Below are positions 51,039 through 59,593 of a stretch of 64,000 nt of DNA, piece after piece. The notes beneath the pieces were generated by a model. That model searched no databases. It had not been told where the DNA came from and saw only the letters and a list, made by a program, of their open reading frames with translations. Source of the DNA: Bacteroidota bacterium (GTDB taxonomy: Bacteria; Bacteroidota; Bacteroidia; 2-12-FULL-35-15). How positions within the stretch are numbered: the first letter of the stretch is position 1; each line of letters starts with the position of its first letter. The stretch is from the NCBI GenBank assembly GCA_005772895.1, contig SXIH01000036.1, positions 1-64,000 on the forward strand. Reading direction: 5' to 3'. Made by a program: the position numbers and the translations under genes.

Positions 51039-52628
51039 TCAATTTCCCAGCACCTGGATAAACCCTTTGTATTCTTTTTCGTGAACAAGTAATACATAAT
51101 AATAAACTCCATCAACATCAATCTTCCAATTATTTTGATAATCATTAGTTTCCAGTAAAATATTTCCCCAACGATTATAGATTTGTAATTTAGATTGAGG
51201 TGGAAGATTTTTTATGAAAAAAAAATCATTTATTCCATCATCATTTGTCGTAAAAACATTTGGTATTTCTGGTTTGTATTCAACATTTACTCTTATTCTT
51301 TTTAAAATAGGACAGCCATAACCATTGTTGTCATCTGAAATAATATATTCTGTTGTTTCTGTTGGAGTAACAATTGGGTTTGGACAATAACTACAACTTA
51401 AAAAAGTGGAAGGCGACCATGAAATGTTTCCTATTCCATTAGAATTTAACGTTGCAGACGTTCCCCAAACAATAGTTGTATCATATCCTTCAAAAATTGT
51501 TGTTCCGGTTGGGGATTGGTTGAAATAGTTTTCCGGAAATGATGGCAATCCGTAATAACTGTTTGCAGATAATGAAATTGCATATCTTGAGTAATTGCAT
51601 GCTGTCCCCAATGCGTTTGGATTACTTATTCGTCCCAAATATGGAGATGAATCTTCTGATAGGTAAATCATATTATCCTTACCAATCTGAAACTGTGGAA
51701 AGACGCTACAAAATCCAATACTAGTTTGAGAACCTAATATATTTGTCGCGTTTTCTGATGTTAAATCCCATTGGTATGCATAACTAGTATATCCACCAGC
51801 ATATAGTTTTGAATTGTCAGGAGAAAAACTCAAACCATACCATTTTGTGAATTTATTTAAAGTTATAGGATTAGACAATTTCCCGGTCAGAATATCAAAA
51901 TCAAATAATTGTAAAAAATTATTTTCTCCTGCCGCTATTGTGCCATGAGCTCTTGCAAATTTTTTTCCATTCGGAGAAAATTTTCCTGTCCCCCAGCCAG
52001 TTTCTGTGATTGGTAAACCTGTTGGGCTTATAATTGGAGTTGTGCTAAGCCCTGAAGAAGTTAGCAAATAGGTTTTATAATTATTCCCTAATGCATCTTG
52101 AGCAATAATCCAATAGTCGAAACAATTTGCATGTTTAACTGCGTGATTCACTTCAGCACAAGGAGCAAATAGCAAATTGTTTTTTGAAATAACATCTCCC
52201 GTCCCCCCGTTGGCAGTCATATCAACAATGCTATAATTAAATCCATTTGCACCAAAATTTTGGTATTCGTCTGTAGTGAATATATAAAAAAGAGTATTTG
52301 AACCGGGTTGTGGAACAATAAGGGCAGCCATTGTGCTGGAATATCCTCCTGCTAAACCAGCTCCATTAGGCATTATAATATGGTTGGCATCCCAAATGGT
52401 TTTCCCGTCCGAATAAAAAAGTAAAGCTCCGGTAACGGGATCGCTTGCTGCTGATGTTCCTTCTTGATTAACAGTTTGTCCAGAGCTTATAGCAACAGGT
52501 GAACCAGAAGAAAATTCTGCTCCAGCATTTTGTCCAAAAAACCAAAAATTGGACTCATTCTGTGCAATTGAAAAATTAAAGCACAAAACAGAAAGGAGTA
52601 AAAAAAGTTTCTTAATATGTCTTAACAC
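51039..52628 (-). CDS. T9SS type B secreted protein (gliding motility-associated C-terminal domain)
   Basis: A 529-residue protein starting at a GTG (52626-52628), with a signal peptide ending FNFSIAQ. WFFGQNAGAEFSSGSPVAI and LLFYSDGKTIWDANH open a propeller-like domain common in this class of proteins (residues 25-350). PNVFTTNDDGINDFFFI, LQIYNRWGNILLE and GVYYYVLLV form the type B sorting domain. It is the last gene of a four-gene minus-strand run, 27 bp after the 988-residue protein. Confidence 0.88.
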   Translation of the reverse strand: MLRHIKKLFLLLSVLCFNFSIAQNESNFWFFGQNAGAEFSSGSPVAISSGQTVNQEGTSAASDPVTGALLFYSDGKTIWDANHIIMPNGAGLAGGYSSTMAALIVPQPGSNTLFYIFTTDEYQNFGANGFNYSIVDMTANGGTGDVISKNNLLFAPCAEVNHAVKHANCFDYWIIAQDALGNNYKTYLLTSSGLSTTPIISPTGLPITETGWGTGKFSPNGKKFARAHGTIAAGENNFLQLFDFDILTGKLSNPITLNKFTKWYGLSFSPDNSKLYAGGYTSYAYQWDLTSENATNILGSQTSIGFCSVFPQFQIGKDNMIYLSEDSSPYLGRISNPNALGTACNYSRYAISLSANSYYGLPSFPENYFNQSPTGTTIFEGYDTTIVWGTSATLNSNGIGNISWSPSTFLSCSYCPNPIVTPTETTEYIISDDNNGYGCPILKRIRVNVEYKPEIPNVFTTNDDGINDFFFIKNLPPQSKLQIYNRWGNILLETNDYQNNWKIDVDGVYYYVLLVHEKEYKGFIQVLGN

Positions 52629-52655
52629 ATATTAAATTTACAAAAAAATTATGAA

Positions 52656-55622
52656 TTATTGTTTGATCAACTTCTTCATTTCCATTTCATCAAACTCGTT
52701 TATGCATTTTGCGTAATAAATCCCTGAAGCGTAAGGGGTAATATCAACAGCAAACATATTGCTAGATGAAGCTCCTGTTTCCCAAATTACTTTACCCATA
52801 ATATCATAAACTTTTATTTCTTTAATTGAAACGGGGTTGTTATTTCTTGTAACAGAAATTAGAAATGTACCATTATTTGGGTTTGGAATAATGCTTATGT
52901 TGGAGTTACGAGTTGTTTTTATTTTTTCAGGTTGGCTGATAAATTGTGGTGGGTTTTCACCTGATATTGGAGTGTTTTTTCTGAAAGTAGAAGGGCTGCA
53001 CTCTAATGCAGGTTCAATATAAGCATGCAGATTACTGCCAGCAACTGCAGTAAATCCTGGCTTAAAAATAATTTCTTTCCCAGATGTCATATCAACGATG
53101 CTTGGAGCTAAAACATTGAAATTATTTCCAGCTACTAACGTTCCGTTTACATGATAATCAATAGAATAATCATTTAAAGGAGCTCCTTCATATGGGTTAT
53201 CTATAGATGTATTTTCATTGATAGTTTGAGAATTGAGATTCAAGCCTGGACAAAGACCTTCCATATTGAAAATATTTACTTGTCCATCATAACTTCTAAA
53301 AGTAACTAAAGCTTCACTTTTGGGATAATTTGATAAATTCATGCTGCACATTATTCCATTCTCCTGATTATTTGGAAAATATTCTAGTGCTTTTAGTTCG
53401 ATGCCTGATGTAGTAAGCCTAAAAATTTCAAAACGACCTGTAATTGCATTCTCTTGGTAAAGCATTATTTCGTCAATGCCATCACCATCAAAATCTCCTG
53501 ATGTGATTCCTTTCCATATTTCTCCCGGAGTGGAAATTGTACCTGAAGAAACAAGTAGAAATTCATCGTCTCCATCAAAATTGTAGATCTCAATTTTGTT
53601 TGTTGAGTTCTCATAAACAGCTATCTGATTTTCTCCGGAAGCATCAAATTTTCCAGAACACAGACCATCAATACTGGAAAGTGATGACGTGTTGCTCGTA
53701 GTAGGAATTTCAATTAAAGTAGTTCCATCGAAATGAAACATTTTGAATACAGGACTACCAGCTACTACAGCATTGACAAGTATTTCATCGCCAAAGATGA
53801 CAGGGTGAAAATTTGCAACCACTGTTCCTTTAACATCACTCAAATTAATTCCAAGAGAAGAAAAAGGAGTTTGAAAAAAAGAATTGAGACTAGCAGATTG
53901 TACTCTAAAAAGTTCAAATTGATCATTTCTTGCATCAATTCCAACAAATTCATCTCCGGAAATTGTAGGAAGAATATCACCTTTTGAAAGCAGACCAATT
54001 TCTTCATTAGTGCGTGCAAATGTATTTAAAACCACAATATTATTATTGTTGTCGAGATATTGTTCTTCTATTTGTGTTATTGGAAAACCTGAAGAAGTAT
54101 AGACTTTTGATGATACAAATACATTATTCCCATCACCATCAATGAAATCACCACAAGCTCCCGTATACTTAAAATCAATTCCTGAAGCCACAGGGACACT
54201 TCTTTTAACAGCAATCGGATTAAATATATTTTCATAAAGTGCCAAGTTGGAGTATCCTAAAACGGCTACACCACCAGAAATGTCATAATTCATAATGTTG
54301 TCTGGAGCATAAAAGTCGCTAATTATTTGATATATTTTTGGGTTATATTCAGAAAGAAAAGCATATTGAGCAGTCATAAAACCATAAGATGAAGGAGAAA
54401 CATCAGGATCGCATTGATCGCAATTGTTATCGCCACCAGTAACATTTTTGTGCATATCTAACGGTGAGCTGACAATTTTATATGCAAAAGTATTTGACAA
54501 ATTATGCATATCAGAAGCAGTGATAAAACCGCCAACAATATTTGGAATGTTAAACTTATGACACACGTGAGCAAATTTTAAATCAATTATCGCATGACTA
54601 ACATCCTCCCATAGATCCCCGCCACAATCGTATTTGTGACACCAAATATAACATGTTTCTCCTCCAGTGCCCGGTATAACAGGACGAGAGCCACCTATTA
54701 TACCCCAAGAATCATTTATATGTGCCATAAAATCATATAACATATTTCTAGCTCTAAATCGATATTGTAGATTAGGATTTATACCTGAAGTTCCTTTAAT
54801 TACCGAAATTTGGTACATGTATACTAATAAAGTACCCATATAAAGTTGTTGATTAATTCCTCCAGTATTATGTTCTGTGAATTGGTAATAGGAATAACCA
54901 CTGGCGGTATTAGCAGGTTGATTACAGCAATTCTGCTCTGTATTTAATAAACAAAATACCACGTCATCCTGGCAGCTTTCAACCCAAGATTCATCAAACC
55001 AATCAATAGTTTCATGAATTCTTAATTCCAGCCAATCTGCAAAATCTTCATACGTTAACACCGGAGTTACACTTCCATAATTATGAATACTAGCAGTTAG
55101 GCTATTAACTTCGTTTGGTAAAGGATTTGATAAAAGGTAAGAGTAATCTGTCCTCAGCATCAAAATAAAATCTGCCATTGGAATACAAATTTCTGCTGCT
55201 TCTTTAAATGTTTGAGTTAAGAAACAACCGTCATCCAATCTATTCCCATCATAAACAGACCAGGCTCTACTGGCCCAGATTTCTGTTGTCGAATTAAGTG
55301 TGCACCCGTCTCTGCTTGCTGGTAAACCTAAAACTACAGCAGAAGTAATATTATCATCTCTTCTATCTTGGACACGTTTCGCTGTAATAACAAATTTATT
55401 TAAATACCTAATGTCGTCAGTAGCTCTAAACATATTTAAATAAGATTCAAGAAGTTGTGTACTATATCCATTTAAATCACGATTGATATTGCTATACAAA
55501 CTGGTCAGACCTGGATCCTGGCTATCTAATTGATCAAAAAGTTCTCTGTATTTTTGAGAAAAAAGATTATTTGAACAAATCATGTTAAATAGCAAACAGA
55601 AAATAAATATTTTTTTTATCAT
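52656..55622 (-). CDS. Large T9SS type A secreted protein with FG-GAP-like repeats
   Basis: A 988-residue protein with a signal peptide ending NNLFSQ. Residues 25-450 are Cys- and Trp-rich and mostly helical, of unknown fold. Residues 480-800 include integrin-like FG-GAP repeats (SGKFDASGENQIAVYE and SGDFDGDGIDEIMLYQ). EIIFKPGFTAVAGSNLHAYI is a stack domain often found before sorting domains. The end (IIPNPNNGTFLISV...VYDIMGKVIWE...SGIYYAKCI) is a type A sorting domain. The N-terminal domain may be enzymatic, but no catalytic motif was identified. Confidence 0.85.
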   Translation of the reverse strand: MIKKIFIFCLLFNMICSNNLFSQKYRELFDQLDSQDPGLTSLYSNINRDLNGYSTQLLESYLNMFRATDDIRYLNKFVITAKRVQDRRDDNITSAVVLGLPASRDGCTLNSTTEIWASRAWSVYDGNRLDDGCFLTQTFKEAAEICIPMADFILMLRTDYSYLLSNPLPNEVNSLTASIHNYGSVTPVLTYEDFADWLELRIHETIDWFDESWVESCQDDVVFCLLNTEQNCCNQPANTASGYSYYQFTEHNTGGINQQLYMGTLLVYMYQISVIKGTSGINPNLQYRFRARNMLYDFMAHINDSWGIIGGSRPVIPGTGGETCYIWCHKYDCGGDLWEDVSHAIIDLKFAHVCHKFNIPNIVGGFITASDMHNLSNTFAYKIVSSPLDMHKNVTGGDNNCDQCDPDVSPSSYGFMTAQYAFLSEYNPKIYQIISDFYAPDNIMNYDISGGVAVLGYSNLALYENIFNPIAVKRSVPVASGIDFKYTGACGDFIDGDGNNVFVSSKVYTSSGFPITQIEEQYLDNNNNIVVLNTFARTNEEIGLLSKGDILPTISGDEFVGIDARNDQFELFRVQSASLNSFFQTPFSSLGINLSDVKGTVVANFHPVIFGDEILVNAVVAGSPVFKMFHFDGTTLIEIPTTSNTSSLSSIDGLCSGKFDASGENQIAVYENSTNKIEIYNFDGDDEFLLVSSGTISTPGEIWKGITSGDFDGDGIDEIMLYQENAITGRFEIFRLTTSGIELKALEYFPNNQENGIMCSMNLSNYPKSEALVTFRSYDGQVNIFNMEGLCPGLNLNSQTINENTSIDNPYEGAPLNDYSIDYHVNGTLVAGNNFNVLAPSIVDMTSGKEIIFKPGFTAVAGSNLHAYIEPALECSPSTFRKNTPISGENPPQFISQPEKIKTTRNSNISIIPNPNNGTFLISVTRNNNPVSIKEIKVYDIMGKVIWETGASSSNMFAVDITPYASGIYYAKCINEFDEMEMKKLIKQ

Positions 55623-55625
55623 TAT

Positions 55626-56360
55626 TTATAATTTAAAGCATAAGTTAAAGTTCAAAGTTTTTACAAAAAAATTGCGATCATTGGTTCGTGCTGGATCGTC
55701 AGGTAAATTATTATATTCATAATTAGGGTCTTTTCCTAAAATTAATGACGAAGCTTTTGTATTAAAAACAATATTAAAATCTATAAGATTGTTGATCTTA
55801 AACAACCTGCCAAAATTTACTCCTATCCAACCAATATTTTGTGGGGCGTAATACTCATAACTGAAATCAGTCTGATTGCTTGCCGGATTGTTTTCTATAT
55901 GAACAAACTCCTTATAACTATTCAGAATGCTTAACTCTACATTGGTTCCAACAATCCATCTTTTATTTTCACCTACAAGCCAATTTACATTTAAAGCAAT
56001 TTTATAGGATTCACAATAAAAATCAGAGTTTGTAATTGCTGGAGGGCCATTTTTGTTAAGATATTCACGAATGTTTTTATTTCGATTATATGAGTAGCCT
56101 ATTCCTAAAGTAACTTGTTGCTTCTTAGTTTTAAAACCAATATACAATTCGGTCTCTCCACCAAAACTAATTTTTTGATCTTCAAATTTTGCATTTCCTC
56201 CATTTGATTCACCAAATGCATAAATATTATAGGTATTATTTGGCGATCCGCTTAGCCCGATAATAAAGTAAGTTTTTTTCAGGCTGTCATTTTCCGCTTG
56301 GATTTCCAAATGTAAAAATTGTATTAAAACTAAGAAAATGCTAATCACTAAATTTTTCAT
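55626..56360 (-). CDS. Outer-membrane beta-barrel protein, unknown
   Basis: A 244-residue protein with a signal peptide (about residues 1-22). The mature part alternates hydrophobic and polar residues in strands such as ETELYIGFKTKKQQVTLGIG and NIGWIGVNFGRLF and ends NFNLCFKL, as in outer-membrane barrels. It sits 3 bp from each neighbour, so the fibre-like protein, this barrel and the 988-residue protein are probably made together. Confidence 0.75.
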   Translation of the reverse strand: MKNLVISIFLVLIQFLHLEIQAENDSLKKTYFIIGLSGSPNNTYNIYAFGESNGGNAKFEDQKISFGGETELYIGFKTKKQQVTLGIGYSYNRNKNIREYLNKNGPPAITNSDFYCESYKIALNVNWLVGENKRWIVGTNVELSILNSYKEFVHIENNPASNQTDFSYEYYAPQNIGWIGVNFGRLFKINNLIDFNIVFNTKASSLILGKDPNYEYNNLPDDPARTNDRNFFVKTLNFNLCFKL

Positions 56361-56363
56361 GCA

Positions 56364-57956
56364 TTATTTTCTTTTTTCTTTTTCAAGAAGCTCAATTCTT
56401 TTGTTTTGTTCAATAATATATAATGTAAGTTCTTCTTGTTGCTTCAACAATTTTGTAATCATTTCAGAAGTATTTATTCCTGACGCTAATATTTCTTTAT
56501 CAGTTGGCATTTCAGGTAAATGGTTGTGTTTTTTTAAATACGCATCAAGCTCATTTATAGGCATTAATTTATAGTCTTGTTTGAATACATAATCGGGCCA
56601 ATCGGCATTTAATTTTACATTTAATTCTTCGGCAATAATTTGACCTTTAACTGCCAACATATAAAGCGGATTAGAGTAATTACCACCAATAGAAACTCTC
56701 CCATCTCCAAAAACAACAAAATTTTCAGAGCTAGTAGTATTGTTATATACTGCTAAAGCTTTTGTTTTATCACGATTAACATCCAGCTTGGTATTATAAT
56801 AATAGTCGCCAGAATGCACTGAAGTTACATACATACCAACTGGCGCAATAGATTTAACATTAACTGTAATATCTTCATTTCTAATAGGGAATCCGACTTC
56901 AAAGTTTTTTCCAGCAGCAACAAATCCTCCATTTGTGCCAGTACACATCAAAACATCTTTACCACAAGTGTAGTTTATTAAAAGACTAGTTGTTCCTGAA
57001 GTGCCAACACCTGCAAGGTCTATAATTCCATTTTCAGTATCAAACCCCATTGATAATACACCTGAGCCTGCTGCATTAGATTGATATGATTGTAATAATC
57101 CAGTAAATTGATTTAGAGAAGAAGCTGGCTCAACAAAATAGCAAGGATCAGGAGTAATTGGACCAGGACCACCAAAATCAAAAATTCCTGGTCCTCCACC
57201 AGATCCTGGAGTATAGCCAATTTTTTTATTCCCAGATACCGTCAAACTCCCCATCGTTTTTAAATTGCCATTCACAGTTGTTGCTCCATTAACAATAGCA
57301 TCGCCATCTACACCTAATCTGTTTTGTAATTTCACATCACCATTAAATTTTGTTGTTCCATAAAAACCTCTTGTGCTATCAGTAACAATAGAGTCGGCTT
57401 GCATTTTTCCGGTTTTCACTTCTGAATTCGCATTTACTTTATCGGTAATTACAATTCCTCCGCCAACATATAAATTATTAGAAATGCGTGCGTCCCCAAT
57501 TACATCAAGAGGAAATGTTGGTGAGTTTGTGCCTATTCCAACTTTTCCTAAATAATAAACATTACCACCTGATGAACTCCACAACGCTGTTGGAATTGTA
57601 GGCAGTGCTCCCCAAGTTCCATCTCCATATAATACTTTTGTTGAAGGTCCCATTGGAAAAGGAATAATATTACCATCTGCATCGGTTTGTAATAAACGGT
57701 TTCCTGTTCCAATTAAAGTAGTTAACTGAAAATCTCCCGAAGCAGTAAATCCTCCTCGTTTGATATTGTTCGTTTTAAATACAAGTGATTCGAAATTTGT
57801 TGTACCAATAAAATCGCCAGAAGAAGCTCCGTTACCTCCGGTTGCCCATTTTGCTCCACTTTGCGAAAAGCTATTAATTGCAATTAGAATAAAAAAAGTA
57901 AAAAGAATTAACGCTTTGTGAAAAATAGCGTGCGTGGGAAATAGCGTGCGTTTCAT
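56364..57956 (-). CDS. Secreted fibre-like protein with C-terminal coiled coil, leader of a secretion operon
   Basis: About 530 residues from the ATG at 57954-57956; the upstream 21 codons are not needed, since the signal peptide MKRTLFPTHAIFHK...NSFSQ begins here. GDFIGTTNFESLVFKTNNIK and GKVGIGTNSPTFPLDVIGDA are shaft-type repeats also present in the 36024-37700 product. The C-terminus has MPINELDAYLKKHNHLPEMP and GINTSEMITKLLKQQEELTLY, then a coiled coil (IIEQNKRIELLEKEK), a pattern common to Bacteroidetes fibre-like proteins. Trimerisation at the C-terminal coil is likely. Confidence 0.8.
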   Translation of the reverse strand: MKRTLFPTHAIFHKALILFTFFILIAINSFSQSGAKWATGGNGASSGDFIGTTNFESLVFKTNNIKRGGFTASGDFQLTTLIGTGNRLLQTDADGNIIPFPMGPSTKVLYGDGTWGALPTIPTALWSSSGGNVYYLGKVGIGTNSPTFPLDVIGDARISNNLYVGGGIVITDKVNANSEVKTGKMQADSIVTDSTRGFYGTTKFNGDVKLQNRLGVDGDAIVNGATTVNGNLKTMGSLTVSGNKKIGYTPGSGGGPGIFDFGGPGPITPDPCYFVEPASSLNQFTGLLQSYQSNAAGSGVLSMGFDTENGIIDLAGVGTSGTTSLLINYTCGKDVLMCTGTNGGFVAAGKNFEVGFPIRNEDITVNVKSIAPVGMYVTSVHSGDYYYNTKLDVNRDKTKALAVYNNTTSSENFVVFGDGRVSIGGNYSNPLYMLAVKGQIIAEELNVKLNADWPDYVFKQDYKLMPINELDAYLKKHNHLPEMPTDKEILASGINTSEMITKLLKQQEELTLYIIEQNKRIELLEKEKRK

Positions 57957-58148
57957 TTTTAGGGGTTTAAAATTAATAAAATGCTTTATGTTATAACAAG
58001 TGTAGTTTTTATATTTCAAAAAAACAAAATTTATGGAAGGAATAATGCTTGTGATGTATGAAAATGTTTGATTTTGTTAAATTTTTTCTGCTGCGAATAA
58101 TTTATTTGTGATTTTTATTTTGGAGGAGGAGAACTAATTAGGTAATAC

Positions 58149-58165
58149 ACCTGCCAAAGGCAGGT
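58149..58165. repeat. CCTGCC palindrome (ACCTGCC-AAA-GGCAGGT)
   Basis: A perfect 7-bp-arm palindrome related to those at 1691-1709 and inside anmK at 60139-60159. Confidence 0.7.
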
Positions 58166-58194
58166 CATTTTTAATCATAACAAAATCAAAACAA

Positions 58195-58240
58195 ACAAAA
58201 AATCATTTTTTATCATGACAATCATAATAATCTGCGTTCC
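58195..58240. repeat. GGAACGCAGATTAT repeat, copy B (inverted relative to copy A)
   Basis: On the minus strand it reads GGAACGCAGATTAT...CATGATAAAAAATGATTTTTT, matching 45966-46024 except that copy A has the extra CCCGATAGCTATCGGG block in the middle. Confidence 0.75.
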
Positions 58241-58267
58241 TATTAATACGTGCTTAGTAGTGGTGAG

Positions 58268-58289
58268 ATCCCGTGTCGCGGCACGGGAT
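58268..58289. repeat. GC-rich hairpin ATCCCGTG/CACGGGAT
   Basis: Perfect 8-bp arms around TCGCGG, followed by GACGG; its base composition contrasts with the AT-rich flanks. Confidence 0.65.
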
Positions 58290-58339
58290 GACGGTTATAA
58301 TGATATAAGAACTCCGAAAATAAAAAAGTATCTCTTTTA

Positions 58340-59479
58340 TTACGCTAACAACGCTCTCGAAATAACAATCTTCTGAACCTCAGTTGTTCCTTCGTAAATC
58401 TGAGTGATTTTTGCATCACGCATCAAACGTTCCACATGGTATTCTTTTACAAATCCATAACCTCCATGAATCTGAACAGCTTCAACAGTTACTGCCATCG
58501 CTACTTTTGATGCAAACACTTTTGCCATTGCACTTGCTTTGTCGAAATTCATGTGTTGATCTTTCATCCAGGCAGCTTTGATACAAAGCAAACGGGCAGC
58601 TTCAATTTCAGTAGCCATGTCAGCTAACTTAAATTGAATGATTTGATGTTGGTTAATTGTTTTTCCAAATGCCTTACGCTCTTTCGAATAAGCTAATGCT
58701 AATTCGTAAGCGCCTGATGCAATTCCCAATGCTTGAGAAGCAATTCCAATTCGTCCACCTGATAAAACCTGCATCGCGAATTTAAATCCGAACCCATCTT
58801 CACCAATTCTATTTTCTTTCTGAACTTTTACATCGGTAAACATTAATGAATGAGTATCCGAACCGCGAATTCCCAATTTATTTTCTTTCGGTCCAACCAC
58901 AAATCCGGGAGTTCCTTTTTCAATGATCAATGCATTGATTCCTTTATGTCCTTTTGAAATATCTGTTTGTGCAATCACTAAAAATACGGATGCAGAATTT
59001 CCATTCGTGATCCAGTTTTTTGTTCCGTTAACTAAATAGTGATCGCCTTTATCAATGGCAGTTGTTTTTTGCGATGTTGCATCTGAACCGGCTTCAGGTT
59101 CTGATAAACAAAATCCACCTATGATTTCACCTTTTGCTAATGGAATAAGATATTTTTGTTTTTGTGCTTCGGTTCCAAATTTTTCCAATCCCCAGCAAAC
59201 TAAAGAGTTGTTTACACTCATCACCACCGAACAAGAAGCATCTATTTTAGAAATTTCTTCCATCGCTAAAACGTAAGAAACACAATCCATTCCGCCACCA
59301 CCGTATTTCGGATCCACCATCATTCCTAAAAATCCCAGTTCTCCCATTTGCTTAATTTCTTCGGCCGGGAATTTTTGATGCTCATCGCGCTCAATTACTC
59401 CGGGTTTTAATACATCATTCGCAAAATCACGAGCCGCCTTCTGAATCATTAAGTGCTCTTCTGTTAAGTTAAATAGCAT
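58340..59479 (-). CDS. Acyl-CoA dehydrogenase
   Basis: A 379-residue flavoenzyme that oxidises an acyl-CoA to the enoyl-CoA, size typical of short- or medium-chain enzymes. GGFCLSEPEAGSDA is the FAD-binding strand motif, NWITNGNSAS the substrate region, and RDAKITQIYEGTTEVQK holds the catalytic Glu in its usual place. VQIHGGYGFVKEYHVER is the conserved C-terminal block. A TACATTTG box lies about 67 bp upstream (59546-59553). It stands divergent from anmK. Confidence 0.94.
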   Translation of the reverse strand: MLFNLTEEHLMIQKAARDFANDVLKPGVIERDEHQKFPAEEIKQMGELGFLGMMVDPKYGGGGMDCVSYVLAMEEISKIDASCSVVMSVNNSLVCWGLEKFGTEAQKQKYLIPLAKGEIIGGFCLSEPEAGSDATSQKTTAIDKGDHYLVNGTKNWITNGNSASVFLVIAQTDISKGHKGINALIIEKGTPGFVVGPKENKLGIRGSDTHSLMFTDVKVQKENRIGEDGFGFKFAMQVLSGGRIGIASQALGIASGAYELALAYSKERKAFGKTINQHQIIQFKLADMATEIEAARLLCIKAAWMKDQHMNFDKASAMAKVFASKVAMAVTVEAVQIHGGYGFVKEYHVERLMRDAKITQIYEGTTEVQKIVISRALLA

Positions 59480-59593
59480 TCGTAATAAATTTTATGTTAA
59501 AAATTGCTTTATTTTTGATTCCAACCACTTTTTCAGGTGGGAAAGCAAATGTATATTTAAAATTCAAATTTTGCTAATAGTTTTAGGATAAAT

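Larger units (their letters stand above)
57957..58339. other. 383-bp repeat-rich intergenic region
   Basis: Contains the CCTGCC palindrome at 58149, copy B of the GGAACGCAG repeat and a GC-rich hairpin at 58268. I see no gene. The part nearest 57956 should contain the promoter of the fibre operon. Confidence 0.55.
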
